Below, piece after piece: positions 27,658 to 37,569 of a DNA stretch of 64,000 nt. Every line of letters begins with the position of its first letter. The stretch's first letter is position 1. This DNA is from Ditibartonella choladocola (GTDB taxonomy: Bacteria > Pseudomonadota > Alphaproteobacteria > Rhizobiales > Rhizobiaceae), in NCBI RefSeq assembly GCF_002007565.1, contig NZ_CP015625.1, positions 2,108,001 to 2,172,000 of the forward strand. The letters run 5' to 3'. The notes beneath the pieces are model-generated. The model saw only the letters and a program-made list of their open reading frames with translations. It did not search any database and was not told where the DNA came from. The position numbers and the translations under genes were made by a program.

Positions 27658-28768
27658 CGACAAAGCAAAACTCAAGGATTTTCTCCTCAAAGAAGCCGCA
27701 GCCCTCGGTTTCGATGCCATTGCGATCACCGGTTCCAACAATCAAAAAGCCGGTATTCACCTTTTCGAGGCATTGAACCACGGCTATCACGGTACCATGG
27801 AATGGATGGTTGAAACCGCTAAACGGCGCATGGCTCCTGCCAATTTATGGCCGGAAGTCAAATCGGTCATTATGCTTGCTATGAATTACGGGCCGGAAGC
27901 GCATGAATTCCACCTGAGACCCGACAAAAGTTCCGGCAATATTTCCTATTATGCCCGCCATCGTGATTATCATGAATTGATAAAGGGGCGTCTCAAGCAG
28001 ATCGCTTCGCGCTTTGTTTCGCGTTTCGGCGGCGATGTCAAAGTCTTTGTCGATACCGCACCCGTTATGGAAAAACCGCTTGCCCAACTTGCCGGGCTTG
28101 GCTGGCAGGGAAAGCACACAAATCTTGTAAGCCGTGAATTCGGTTCGTGGCTTTTTCTCGGTTCCATTTTTACCGATGTGGAACTTCCCTTCGATCAACC
28201 GGAAATCGACCATTGCGGTTCCTGCCACGCCTGTCTTTCCGCCTGCCCTACTCACGCCTTTCCCGCCCCTTATCAGCTCGATGCACGCCGCTGCATCTCC
28301 TATCTGACCATCGAACTCAAAGAGCAAATCCCGCTTTCATTCCGAAAAGCCATCGGCAACCGCATTTACGGTTGTGATGATTGCCTTTCCGCCTGCCCGT
28401 GGAACAAATTTGCCCGCAACACACGTGAAATCAAACTCAAAGCACGAGAAGATCTGATTGCCCCGAAACTCGATTTTCTTTTGAAACTTGATGATGCGGC
28501 TTTCCGTTCATTTTTCACCGCCTCTCCGGTCAAGCGTATCGGGCGCAACCGCTTTATCCGCAATTGTCTGATTGCTGCGGGAAACAGCGCCGACCGCTCG
28601 CTTGTCAATGTGGTCAAGCCGCATTTAAAGGATCCCGATCCGCTTGTTGCCGGTATGGCCGTCTGGGCCTTGAAACAACTCCTCACAAAAGCCGAATTTG
28701 ATGAATTGGCAAAGCGTTCTATAACATTCGCTTCAGACCCCGATGTGTTAAAGGAATGGGAAGATTGA
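27638..28768 (+). CDS. queG: Epoxyqueuosine reductase
   Basis: A 376-residue protein from ATG 27638, inside the preceding gene's end. DTAPVMEKPLAQLAGLGWQGKHTNL is the cobalamin/substrate region; CGSCHACLSACPTHAF and YGCDDCLSACPWNKFA bind two [4Fe-4S] clusters; a HEAT-like C-terminal part follows (KDPDPLVAGMAVWALKQLL). It reduces epoxyqueuosine in tRNA to queuosine using cobalamin, so like metH it depends on B12. Overlaps the next gene by 13 bp. Confidence 0.96.
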   Translation: MPISTSSDKAKLKDFLLKEAAALGFDAIAITGSNNQKAGIHLFEALNHGYHGTMEWMVETAKRRMAPANLWPEVKSVIMLAMNYGPEAHEFHLRPDKSSGNISYYARHRDYHELIKGRLKQIASRFVSRFGGDVKVFVDTAPVMEKPLAQLAGLGWQGKHTNLVSREFGSWLFLGSIFTDVELPFDQPEIDHCGSCHACLSACPTHAFPAPYQLDARRCISYLTIELKEQIPLSFRKAIGNRIYGCDDCLSACPWNKFARNTREIKLKAREDLIAPKLDFLLKLDDAAFRSFFTASPVKRIGRNRFIRNCLIAAGNSADRSLVNVVKPHLKDPDPLVAGMAVWALKQLLTKAEFDELAKRSITFASDPDVLKEWED

Positions 28769-29718
28769 AACAGGATAGAGCAAAAGGAAAAGCACCCGCA
28801 CCGGAACAATTCATGATGCTCGGAGCCGGTTATTCGGCTCGCGCCTTCGGTTCGCTTTATGGTGAAAACTTGTCCCTCGAACCCGACACATCAGACACCA
28901 CTTCCGCCGCCCGAAAAAGCCGGATTTGCGGCACAACACGCACAAAAGAAAAATTCGCCTCTCTCGAAAGTGCCAATATCGAACCCTTTCTTTTTGACGA
29001 GCCGAACCCGACCTTTTTTGAACGGCTTGAAACAACAACACATCTTGTTATTTCGGTTTCACCCGATGACACAATGAGCGACGCGGTGTTAAACCGTCCC
29101 GACATTCTTGGCTCTATGCCGGCGTTAAAATGGATAGGCTATCTTTCCACCATTGGCGTTTATGGCAATCATGATGGCCGTTGGATTGACGAGTCTGCCC
29201 CCTGTCGCCCCTCGCTCAAACGCAACATTGCCCGCCTTGAAGTGGAAAAAAAATGGCAGGCTTTCGGGGAAAAACGCAATATTCCCGTTGCCGTTTTGCG
29301 CCTTGGCGGCATTTATGGCCCATCGCGCAATCCTTTTATAAAATTAAGTCAGGGCAATAAAACGCTCATTATCAAAAAGGGGCAATTTTTCAACCGCATT
29401 CATGTTGATGATATTGCCGGTGTCATCAAGGCTTTGTCTTCGGCAAAACGTGAAGGCATTTTCAATATTGTCGATAATGAACCGGCAGCGCCTGAAGATG
29501 TCATGCATTATGCGGCAAAATTGATGGGTGTGGCCGATCTTGAAGAAGTGCCCTTTGAAAAAGCCGATATGTCGCCCATGGCACGTTCTTTTTATGGTGA
29601 TAATAAAAGAATATTGAACCATAAACTTTTAAAAACAGGATATAATCTGAAATATCCCGATTATCGAACCGCATTGGAAGCCATGTGGGCAGATCATCTT
29701 CGGGGTAAAAAGTTCTAG
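28756..29718 (+). CDS. NAD(P)-dependent epimerase/SDR-family protein (YeeZ-like)
   Basis: A 320-residue protein with the extended-SDR Rossmann start MMLGAGYSARAFG at residues 20-33, YLSTIGVYGNHDGRWIDE around the active site (Ser/Tyr set with the Lys of VEKKW), VLRLGGIYGPSRNPF and RIHVDDIAGVI. These match the YeeZ/NAD-dependent epimerase branch. The substrate is unknown. Start 28756 sits directly after AAAGGA; the Met at 28813 is a possible alternative. Translationally coupled to queG. Confidence 0.85.
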   Translation: MGRLKQDRAKGKAPAPEQFMMLGAGYSARAFGSLYGENLSLEPDTSDTTSAARKSRICGTTRTKEKFASLESANIEPFLFDEPNPTFFERLETTTHLVISVSPDDTMSDAVLNRPDILGSMPALKWIGYLSTIGVYGNHDGRWIDESAPCRPSLKRNIARLEVEKKWQAFGEKRNIPVAVLRLGGIYGPSRNPFIKLSQGNKTLIIKKGQFFNRIHVDDIAGVIKALSSAKREGIFNIVDNEPAAPEDVMHYAAKLMGVADLEEVPFEKADMSPMARSFYGDNKRILNHKLLKTGYNLKYPDYRTALEAMWADHLRGKKF

Positions 29719-29824
29719 CAATCGCACGCAAAACCGAAAAGCAGGCGGAGGCTTGAAAAAAGTTGCAAATATTGAACATTGTTGTGCTTTTAAAAAAAGT
29801 TTGCGCATTTGAAAGGCGTTAGGA

Positions 29825-30757
29825 ATGTCTTCACGGTTCAAGTCACTCAACCGGATTTTGGCAACAACATTGGCTGCGGTTTTTTTGCCAATGGCGCTGG
29901 CGCATAGTGAAGAGCCGACCGAACAAACTTCCGACGCACCGGCAAAACAGGCTTTTGGTGCTGTCAGATTGCCCTCGTCCGGTCAAGCGCAATCCATCGG
30001 TTTTTATTCCAAAGGTTGTCTCAATGGTGCCGAAGCCCTGCCGATCGACGGCCCCAACTGGCAAGTCATGCGCCTTTCGCGTAACCGCAATTGGGGGCAT
30101 CCGGCCACCATACGCTTTATCGAGCAATTGTCGCGGCAGGCTGCCAAAGATGGCTGGTCGGGTCTCCTCATCGGCGACATTTCGCAACCGCGCGGCGGGC
30201 CGATGCTGAACGGGCACGCTTCCCACCAGATCGGGCTTGATGCGGATATCTGGCTCACACCTATGCCGGACCACCGTTTAAGCGCGGAAGAAAGAGAAAA
30301 TATGCAAGGCGTGTCTATGCTTAAAAAAGATTCGCTTTATGCCGACCCGAAAAAATGGACTCCCGAACGCACAGCCCTTATTCGCGACGCAGCAGAAAAC
30401 CCCGCAGTCGAACGCATTTTTGTGCATCCGGGAATAAAAAAACAGTTGTGCGACACAGTCACCGGTGACCGTTCATGGCTCCAGAAAGTGCGCCCTTATT
30501 GGGGGCATTTCTGGCACTTCCATGTGCGGTTGAAATGCCAGCCGGGTTCGGGAAATTGCAAACCGCAACCAAAAGTGACAGCCGGTGACGGTTGCGACAA
30601 ATCGCTTGCCTGGTGGTTTACCGATGAACCATGGGCCGACAAAAAACCCAAAAAGCCCGTTACAACACCACCCCCGAAACCGCGTGTGATGATGGTTTCG
30701 GATTTGCCGAAGGAATGTCGTGCGGTTTTGAATGCACCGGAAAAACCGGCTAAATAG
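29825..30757 (+). CDS. mepA: Penicillin-insensitive murein endopeptidase
   Basis: A 310-residue protein with a Sec signal (LATTLAAVFLPMALAHS, cleavage near 28). The LAS-peptidase zinc site is visible as HASHQIGLDADIWL (His and Asp ligands) and WGHFWHFHVRLKC (HxH region with catalytic His). It cuts D-Ala-meso-DAP cross-links in peptidoglycan in the periplasm. The tail is Lys/Pro-rich. Typical MepA length is about 270-310. Confidence 0.95.
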   Translation: MSSRFKSLNRILATTLAAVFLPMALAHSEEPTEQTSDAPAKQAFGAVRLPSSGQAQSIGFYSKGCLNGAEALPIDGPNWQVMRLSRNRNWGHPATIRFIEQLSRQAAKDGWSGLLIGDISQPRGGPMLNGHASHQIGLDADIWLTPMPDHRLSAEERENMQGVSMLKKDSLYADPKKWTPERTALIRDAAENPAVERIFVHPGIKKQLCDTVTGDRSWLQKVRPYWGHFWHFHVRLKCQPGSGNCKPQPKVTAGDGCDKSLAWWFTDEPWADKKPKKPVTTPPPKPRVMMVSDLPKECRAVLNAPEKPAK

Positions 30758-30780
30758 AAATGACTGTGCAAATATTAACA

Positions 30781-30896
30781 GCTTGAGAGAAGCGAATATA
30801 TTTAACTGCTTGGGAGAACGAATATATTTAATTGCTTGAGCAAAGCGAATATATTTAACTACTTGAGCAAAGCGGATATATGAATAGCTTGAATAA
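30781..30896. repeat. 26-27-bp tandem array, about 4.4 units
   Basis: Units of the form GCTTGAGCAAAGCGAATATA followed by TTTAACT, starting at about 30781, 30808, 30834, 30861 and 30887. They form the leader region in front of glk, so they may affect its promoter or mRNA leader. Confidence 0.88.
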
Positions 30897-30940
30897 AGAG
30901 GATCTTTGCAAATCAACCACCAAACCGAGGAATGGCCTTT

Positions 30941-32005
30941 ATGCAAAATCAAAATCTGGAATTTCCTGTTCTTATCGGCGATATTGGTGGCACCAATATG
31001 CGATTTTCGCTCATCCTCAATCAGGCTGGCGAACAGCTTGCCATTGCCACCCGCAAGGTTGATGAATTTCCAACCATTGAAGAGGCGATCCGGCTAACCA
31101 TTCTACCACTTTTAAAGACGGCTCCGAAATCGCTGTTTCTGGCCATTGCCGGTCCGGTCACCGGCGATCATATCAAATTGACCAATTGTGACTGGGTTAT
31201 TGCCCCGAAAAAGCTGATAAAAGAATTCGGCTTCAACGAAGTCTTCATTATCAATGATTTCGAGGCGCAAGCCCTGTCGACGGTGACCCTGCCGGAAAAA
31301 TATCTGCAAGCCATTGGCCCGATAAACACCGCGACAGATAATACAAAAGTCATTATCGGTGCCGGTTCGGGTCTCGGCATTGCCGGTTTGATCTATCTCG
31401 ACGGTCGCTATATCCCGATTGAAGGAGAAGGCGGACATGTCGATTATGCCCCGCAAAGCGAAGAAGATCTTGCTCTCTACCCGTTTTTGAAAAAAATTGT
31501 CGGCCGTGTAAGTGCCGAAGAGCTGTTAAGCGGGCGTGGACTTCTCAACATCTATCGCGCATTCTGCGACATGCGCGGGGTTCCCTCCAATATCGCAGTG
31601 CCTGAAGAAGTTACGGCTGAAGCCTTGCTTTTCCATCAACAATTTGCCAATCAACAATTTGCCAATCAACACCGGCCCCATGACAATCCGGCTTTTGACG
31701 CAGTCCGGTTTTTCATCAATTATCTCGCGCGTCTTGCCGGTGATTTTGCCCTCGTTTTCAAAGCCGAAGGCGGCGTTTATATTGGCGGGGGTATTTTGCC
31801 GGAAATGCTCCAACTGTTAGACGAAACCGAATTTCGCAAAAATTTCATCCACAAACAGCCGCACGAGAAATTGCTTGAAACAATCGCTACCTTCATTATC
31901 CTTCACCCGCGGGCAGCTCTTGTCGGAATGGAATCCTATGTCCGTGATCCGGCTCGCTTCATGCTTGATAAAGAAGGCCGGTTCTGGGTCAAAAACCTGA
32001 AGTAG
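30941..32005 (+). CDS. glk: Glucokinase
   Basis: A 354-residue protein of the bacterial Glk family. GDIGGTNMRFSLI (phosphate 1 loop), FEAQALS with the catalytic Asp just before, GAGSGLGIAGLI and EGEGGHVDYAPQ are the family motifs. It phosphorylates glucose with ATP. Start ATG 30941 is preferred over ATG 30932 because GAGG lies ten bases from it but only one base from the other. Residues around 230 contain a small in-frame duplication (QQFANQQFANQ, coded by a repeated 15-mer). The last ~29 codons are the first unit of a 101-bp tandem array that continues past the stop. Confidence 0.95.
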   Translation: MQNQNLEFPVLIGDIGGTNMRFSLILNQAGEQLAIATRKVDEFPTIEEAIRLTILPLLKTAPKSLFLAIAGPVTGDHIKLTNCDWVIAPKKLIKEFGFNEVFIINDFEAQALSTVTLPEKYLQAIGPINTATDNTKVIIGAGSGLGIAGLIYLDGRYIPIEGEGGHVDYAPQSEEDLALYPFLKKIVGRVSAEELLSGRGLLNIYRAFCDMRGVPSNIAVPEEVTAEALLFHQQFANQQFANQHRPHDNPAFDAVRFFINYLARLAGDFALVFKAEGGVYIGGGILPEMLQLLDETEFRKNFIHKQPHEKLLETIATFIILHPRAALVGMESYVRDPARFMLDKEGRFWVKNLK

Positions 32006-32592
32006 TCCTTCCTTCGGCACTTGTCGGAATGGAATCCTATGCCCGTGATCCGGCTCGCTTCATGCTTGATAAAGAAGGCCGGTTCCGGGTCAAAAACCTG
32101 AAGTAGTCCTTCCTTCGGCACTTGTCGGAATGGAATCCTATGTCTGTGATCCCGCTCGCTTCATGCTTGATAAAGAAGGCCGGTTCCGGGTCAAAAACCT
32201 GAAGTAGTCCTTCCTTCGGTACTTGTCGGAATGGAATCCTATGTCCATGATCCCGCTCGCTTCATGCTTGATAAAGAAGGCCGGTTCTGGGTCAAAAACC
32301 TGAAGTAGCCATTCCTTCGGCACTTGTTGGAATGGAAGCCTATGTCCGTGATCCCGCTCGCTTCATGCTTGATAAAGAAAGCCGGTTCCGGGTCAAAAAC
32401 CTGAAGTAGCCATTCCTTCGGCACTTGTCGGAATGGAATCCTATGCCCATGATCCCGCTCGCTTCATGTTTGATAAGAAAGGCCGGTTCCGGGTCAAAAA
32501 CCTGAAGTAGCCATTCCTTCGGTACTTGTCCGAATGGAATCCTATGTCCGTGATCCCGCTCGCTTCATGCTTGATAAGTAAGGCCCGTTCCT
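31919..32592. repeat. 101-bp tandem array made from the 3' end of glk, 6.7 copies
   Basis: Units start at 31919 (inside glk), 32020, 32121, 32222, 32323, 32424 and 32525 with CTTGTCGGAATGGAATCC. Each carries the last ~29 codons of glk plus the bases behind its stop (GTAGTCCTTCCTTCGGCA or close variant). Copies differ at a few positions; the last is cut short after about 68 bp. The unit is not a multiple of three and each unit keeps a stop, so only the first is translated as glk. Confidence 0.97.
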
Positions 32593-32684
32593 TTTCTATC
32601 ATACCGGTTAAAGTCAAAAATACCGGTTAAAAACCGGAGTAAACAGGAAACACCCCGAATATAGTAACCAATCCCGATTGACGT

Positions 32685-32784
32685 CTATAAAACCAATTTT
32701 CGCCCGACAAAGTCCCGACAACGATCAAGCGGAACTATAAAACCAATTTTCGCCCGATAAAGCCCCGACAACGATCAAGCGGAA
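32685..32784. repeat. 50-bp direct repeat, two copies
   Basis: Starts at 32685 and 32735 with CTATAAAACCAATTTTCGCC and ends ...GATCAAGCGGAA; only two or three mismatches. It lies in the 1.15-kb gap between glk and the first autotransporter, where no gene was seen. Confidence 0.93.
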
Positions 32785-33152
32785 TGATCGGCACTGTTAA
32801 CCAGTTGAAGGCGCTTTTCCACCCTATCGCGACAATCTTCTTCGTCTTTTCAGTGCTCACATAACCTGCCTTTTACCTGACACTTTTTATTGAAACAGAA
32901 AATTATTTAAACCGACAAAGTTTTTCCCGTTCCGTTTGAAGTTTCATACGGTCAATCCGGCAAAAAATGTACTTTCAATTTATAAATTTTTAAAAATGCA
33001 AACGCAAAATATTATTTTTGTGTTAACGATATGTGTGGCGTATGCCATATCGGCCTTGCTTTCCTGTTTGATAGCTCTTAAAAAACTCGTTCGGCGAATT
33101 ACCAGATTTCTTTGGAAAAGCTGCACTTTCATTTGCTTCTCGGGGTTTTATC

Positions 33153-36100
33153 ATGTCATTCAAACTGAAATATTTGCATTCGGTTTCTCTATGTGCCTTT
33201 TCTGCGGCAATAGGCATAACCGCTTCCACAAGCCTTGTTGCAAATTGCGCTTTAGCCGGCGAGATCAGCTATAATGGAAGTGATAATAGCCTGCTTCTCA
33301 AGGATTCCACATCCAATTCCGATCAATATAAAAGCCTCTATTCGCAAACAAACCTTTCCGGAAATACGATCACAGTCATTGGCGGGTCAGACAAGCAGAT
33401 AGAATGGTCGACAACAGATGGCGCCATTGCACCTTATATTATTTATGGCGGGGTCGATATCTTCGAGGAAAATAAAGCGGCTTCCCACCCCCTTAGCGAT
33501 AATATCTCCGCTAACAACCTCATCATAAAAAATGTTTCCTATGACTGGTCAGCCACTACTGCCGAAAATAACCATTCTTATTCTCAACCCGGTCAATTCG
33601 GCGGCGGTTCCATAATCGGCGGGCTGAGCTATGGCAATGCTTCAAATACAAGCGGTAATGAGGAGCAAGAAAACGGAGTACATGGCAAAAGCATTTCCGG
33701 AAACTCCATTATCCTTGAAAATGTCAGCGTGACGGGCGGTAATGGCGGCAATGCAACGAATGAAAAAAACGTGATGTCAACCGTTGCAGGAAGCAGTATC
33801 GGAGGCATGGGAGGAGCTTCTATTTTTGGTGGATTGAGCATTGGAGTTACCGAATACGCGTTCGACCATGATGACGAAGAGGGCGACAGCGGAAACGGCG
33901 GTGACGTATTCAATAATACAATAAGTTTGAAAAATGTAACCCTCATTGGCGGTGCTGGTGGCAATGGCGGAGCTAATCCTGATATGGATGATAACGCGGG
34001 AGGTCTAGGCGGTTTCGGCGGCGGCTCCGTCTTTGGTGGTGTCAGTATCGGTGCTGCAGGTGGGCCTCTTGAAGCCGGTGATGGCGGTGCAGTCCATGAT
34101 AATGGAATTTCTCTTGTCGATGTCACATTGACTGGCGGAAATGGCGGAAATGGCGGTTTGTCGAAAGATGATGCCGGTTCTGGCAATGGTGGCGTGGCTG
34201 GTGGCTCTGTCTTCGGCGGTTTATCCATCTCCAGTGCCAATGGTTTTGGTACAAAAACATCTGGCAAAGGTGGAAACGTTTACAACAATCATATTCTTCT
34301 CGACAATGTCACTTTGAATGCCGGCGATGTCGGCAGAAGCGGAGGAAAAGGTAGTATGGGCGGTGCCGGAATTGACGGGCTTGAGGGCGGCTCGGTTTTC
34401 GGCGGGGCCAGTATCGGCGGAGCAAGCGGAGATGGTGATGGCAGAGAAAGCACGGCCGGAAAAGGTGGCGATGTTAAAGACAATACAATCGTCATTTCCG
34501 GAAAAACCTCTATCTCCGGCAATGTTTATGGCGGCTTTTCGCAAGGTGGTGCGGCCGGCGAAAAAGCGAAAACAGGTTTGTCTGGCGACATAACTGGAAA
34601 TGCCATTACACTTGAAGGCGATGGAATAACCATCGGCAAGCGCGACGCAAGCGGCAATATAGTAAGTTACGGCGCAATTTATGGCGGTTACAGCCTGAAA
34701 GGCGACGGCACAATCAATGAATTGGCCAATGTCTTTACCGGTAACACTCTCACTCTTGACGGCTATCGCGGTAAAGTTTCTGGCATTTATAATTTCCAGA
34801 ATTATCACTGGATTTTGCCGACCGATGTGAAAAATGGCAATACCTTGATAAAAATTGCCGAAGGCGGCAAGGCTGTTGATCTCACCAATACCAACCATAC
34901 AATTGCCGATATGGCTCCTTCGGGTAACCGCCTTGAAACCGGCAATATCGTCACTTTGATCGACAAAACCAGCGGAACACTGAACGCACAAAGCGCTTAC
35001 ACCATCCATCAAGGGCAATTCATTGTCTATCAGGCAAAACTTCAGCAGACGCACGACAGCGATAATGCTCTTGTTCTGAAAATTGCCAGAAGACAAAATG
35101 ACGGCACAACCGGAAACAATAGCGACGGCGAAGACAATACTGGCGGCGAAAACAATCAGCAAGGGGGGCAATCGGCCGCACAATTGAACCCGCAGTCGAA
35201 GGCTTATTCGGAAGGTCGCGCAGCAAGCCTCGGCTTTGTTTCGCAAGGCTCCGATGTTATTGCCAACAGCATGGGTACAATTAGCAGTATGGCAACAACA
35301 ACGGATAACCGCATCAATCATCCGCTCTATGTTCCCTTTATCATGACCGGCGGCTCTTCCTCTCGTTATCAAACCGGAAGCCATGTCGAGATTGACGGTT
35401 TCAACATGATTGCCGGTCTTGCTTTCGGCTTTAACCTTGAAGCCGGTCATAAAGTCACAACCGGCGCATTCTTTGAATATGGCCGCGGTACTTATGACAC
35501 CCATAACAGTTTCGACCGTTTTGCTTCTGTCCATGGCGATGGCGATAGCGATTATAAGGGTGGTGGCATTTTCGCCCGTGTCGAATTTGCCGGAACCGGT
35601 CTCGGATTGGTGAAAAATCTGAAACCCGACGAAACGGACGGGCTTTATGCCGATGCATCTTTGCGTTTCGGCCAGTCGGACGGGAAGTTTACTGCCGGTC
35701 GCAAATTCGGTCTTGCGGAACAGGTGGTCGACTATCACGGTTCTTATGACAGCACGGCCAATTATTTCGGTGGCCATGTCACGGGCGGCTATGTCTTCAA
35801 TTTTGATGACCGGCGCGCCCTTGATGTCTATGGCCGCTATTTATGGACACATATGGAAAGCGATACGGTTAAAATCGACAAGGAAAAATTGCATTTCGAC
35901 AGTTCGACGAGTTCGCGTATCGAACTCGGCTCCCGTTATTCCTATCAATATAATGATTGGTTCAAGCCTTATATCGGCGCAACCTATGATTACGAGTTTG
36001 ACGGCGATGTCGGTGCAAAAGCCTATGAATTCGATTTGCACAAACCGTCACTTGAAGGCTCGACCGGCATTTTTGAAGCCGGTTTCAGGATGAACCCGTT

Positions 36101-36200
36101 GAGAGACAACAAAGCTTTGACAATCAATGTTGATGGTCAAGGCTATGTCGGCGCCCGCCAGGGTGGCGGCGGCGGCATCAAACTCAAATACGAATTTTGA
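33153..36200 (+). CDS. Autotransporter (type Va) with Gly/Asn-rich repetitive passenger, paralog 1
   Basis: A 1,015-residue protein. The signal peptide runs to about residue 36 (TSLVANCALAG). The passenger (about 37-640) is built of repeats of about 55-65 residues, each with an NxIxLxNVTLxGGNGGNGG strand and a GGSVFGGLSIG block; this suits a beta-helix stalk. A GNNSDGEDNTGGENNQQGG linker follows. From about 672 (SAAQLNPQSKAYSEGRAASL) to the end is the autotransporter barrel, finishing in the C-terminal aromatic signature KLKYEF. Surface adhesin or matrix protein is the likely role; the passenger function is unknown. The barrel is almost identical to that of the next gene. Confidence 0.9.
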   Translation: MSFKLKYLHSVSLCAFSAAIGITASTSLVANCALAGEISYNGSDNSLLLKDSTSNSDQYKSLYSQTNLSGNTITVIGGSDKQIEWSTTDGAIAPYIIYGGVDIFEENKAASHPLSDNISANNLIIKNVSYDWSATTAENNHSYSQPGQFGGGSIIGGLSYGNASNTSGNEEQENGVHGKSISGNSIILENVSVTGGNGGNATNEKNVMSTVAGSSIGGMGGASIFGGLSIGVTEYAFDHDDEEGDSGNGGDVFNNTISLKNVTLIGGAGGNGGANPDMDDNAGGLGGFGGGSVFGGVSIGAAGGPLEAGDGGAVHDNGISLVDVTLTGGNGGNGGLSKDDAGSGNGGVAGGSVFGGLSISSANGFGTKTSGKGGNVYNNHILLDNVTLNAGDVGRSGGKGSMGGAGIDGLEGGSVFGGASIGGASGDGDGRESTAGKGGDVKDNTIVISGKTSISGNVYGGFSQGGAAGEKAKTGLSGDITGNAITLEGDGITIGKRDASGNIVSYGAIYGGYSLKGDGTINELANVFTGNTLTLDGYRGKVSGIYNFQNYHWILPTDVKNGNTLIKIAEGGKAVDLTNTNHTIADMAPSGNRLETGNIVTLIDKTSGTLNAQSAYTIHQGQFIVYQAKLQQTHDSDNALVLKIARRQNDGTTGNNSDGEDNTGGENNQQGGQSAAQLNPQSKAYSEGRAASLGFVSQGSDVIANSMGTISSMATTTDNRINHPLYVPFIMTGGSSSRYQTGSHVEIDGFNMIAGLAFGFNLEAGHKVTTGAFFEYGRGTYDTHNSFDRFASVHGDGDSDYKGGGIFARVEFAGTGLGLVKNLKPDETDGLYADASLRFGQSDGKFTAGRKFGLAEQVVDYHGSYDSTANYFGGHVTGGYVFNFDDRRALDVYGRYLWTHMESDTVKIDKEKLHFDSSTSSRIELGSRYSYQYNDWFKPYIGATYDYEFDGDVGAKAYEFDLHKPSLEGSTGIFEAGFRMNPLRDNKALTINVDGQGYVGARQGGGGGIKLKYEF
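35169..36200 (+). repeat. Autotransporter barrel segment, copy A (matches 40792-41823)
   Basis: By eye only about 20 differences over about 1,030 bp from the copy at 40792-41823, while the upstream passengers differ in length and order. This suggests recent duplication or gene conversion of the barrel region. Confidence 0.9.
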
Positions 36201-36235
36201 TAAAACACGCTTTTACGAGTTCTGATAAAACACGC

Positions 36236-36419
36236 TTTGGCAAAGGTATATCTCGAACTTTGGCAAGGCAGAGGTTCATACTTTGGCAAAGCAAAGTTTC
36301 AAGCTTTGGCAAAGCAATGTTTCAGACTTTGGCAAGGCAAAGTTTCAAGCCTTGGCAAAGCAGAGTTTCAGACTTTTTCAAATCAAAGTTTCAGGCTTTT
36401 ACAGAGCAAAGTCTCAAGA
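36236..36419. repeat. 23-bp tandem array, eight units
   Basis: Units TTTGGCAAAGCAAAGTTTCA followed by AGC at 36236, 36259, 36282, 36305, 36328, 36351, 36374 and 36397. It begins 36 bp after the autotransporter stop. A related but short piece (TTTGGCAAAGAAACATCTCA) follows the second autotransporter at about 41834, so the 3' flank was copied with the barrel. Confidence 0.93.
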
Positions 36420-37569
36420 AGACCACCTCTCGCCGGAGAAATTACGAAAAACCGGGCTTTGTCAGGTCGGTTTTCGCCCCCGAATAAATCCGGATTTCAT
36501 GGGGGAACACTCCCCTTTCGGCTTTACCGTCTTTATTGCGGGCGACTTTTTTCGCCCCCCACCCTTTTTTTCATTTTGGTCTTTTCATTCTTTTCTTTTC
36601 ATTTTGGTCTTTTCATTCCGGAAAATTTTGCTTTTGACTTTTCGCGAATGCCGTCCTCACACCTATTGACGAGAAACACGTCCGCAATTTCAAAAGAAAC
36701 CCGCTATAAAACTCTTTAACTCTAAAATTCTTCAATTCTAAAATTCTTCAATTCTAAAATTCTTTAAGCGGTATCTTGCTTTTTAATTGTCTGGCAATTC
36801 CGGAATTGGTTTATATTTTATCGCTCTCCTCTTCCTGCAAAAGTTTTGCCCATCTCTCGACAAAGCGGTTTTTCGACCATCTTCCACAATCACCAATTTT
36901 TCTCCAACAATGGGATTTCTTGTGCGATTGCCTGCTATCTGCAAAACCGGAAAACCTTAATGACACAAAATGACCAACCTGTTTTGTGATATTTTTCCAG
37001 ACTTTGTCAAAAAGCATAGTCTTGCAATCTCCACCGGTTTTTAGAGAATTCCGCCATTGCGCCCGACAAATTTCCCAAAGAGCGGAAGAAAAACCAAGGG
37101 TAAAATTCCATTATTCGCTTTTTAACGCCGCTAAAACCATCATTTTTCAAATAGCATTCTATGTTTTTGCTTCCCGAAAAACTATTATAGAAAACCGATT
37201 TTCACTTTTATTCATATTGAGAATTAACATTAAAACAAAGTTATTATGCCAGCTAATTTATTATATTTATAATACTATTTTTAATATTTAACGATATAAA
37301 TATATATATTAATTTTATTATGTTATTTTATTTTATAAAAAATAATTTTCAATACATTTTATTTTATTTTATGAATTAGAATTTTTTTGTGTTATTTTCT
37401 ATTTATTATTGATTTCATAATTTTGTGTTTTTCTCCTTTTAAATTTCAATAGATCAAGATAGACTGCGTTTGATTCATGCGCCATCGATTAATCGGCTAT
37501 CTGCCGATGAAGAGCGCTTCTTGTTTTTTTGCGACTCCGGCCTTGGCCATGAAAGAGCGAGGAAATTTT
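36420..37569. other. Long AT-rich spacer ahead of the second autotransporter
   Basis: Over 1.1 kb with no supported gene. From about 37200 to 37440 it is extremely A+T-rich (long TATTTTATTTTATAAA-like runs), well below the local G+C. Such DNA often bends and binds nucleoid proteins, so it may act as a control region for the gene at 37570; that is inference. Confidence 0.5.
36718..36765. repeat. Three tandem 16-bp units
   Basis: AATTCTAAAATTCTTC with small changes at 36718, 36734 and 36750. Confidence 0.9.

Noticed and set aside
33629..34522. Pro-rich minus-strand frames opposite the passengers (also 38505-39455)
   Set aside because: They are the antisense reading of Gly-rich repeats (GGC/GGT read as GCC/ACC), hence the proline runs.
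34221..35777. Minus-strand 518-codon open frame opposite the first autotransporter, with a similar one (292 codons) at 40522-41400
   Set aside because: It lies wholly antisense to a well-supported gene, and the two match only because the barrels are duplicated. No ribosome binding site or recognisable domain.
36197..36719. Three plus-strand frames of 96-160 codons after the first autotransporter
   Set aside because: All run through the 23-bp array and overlap each other in different frames.
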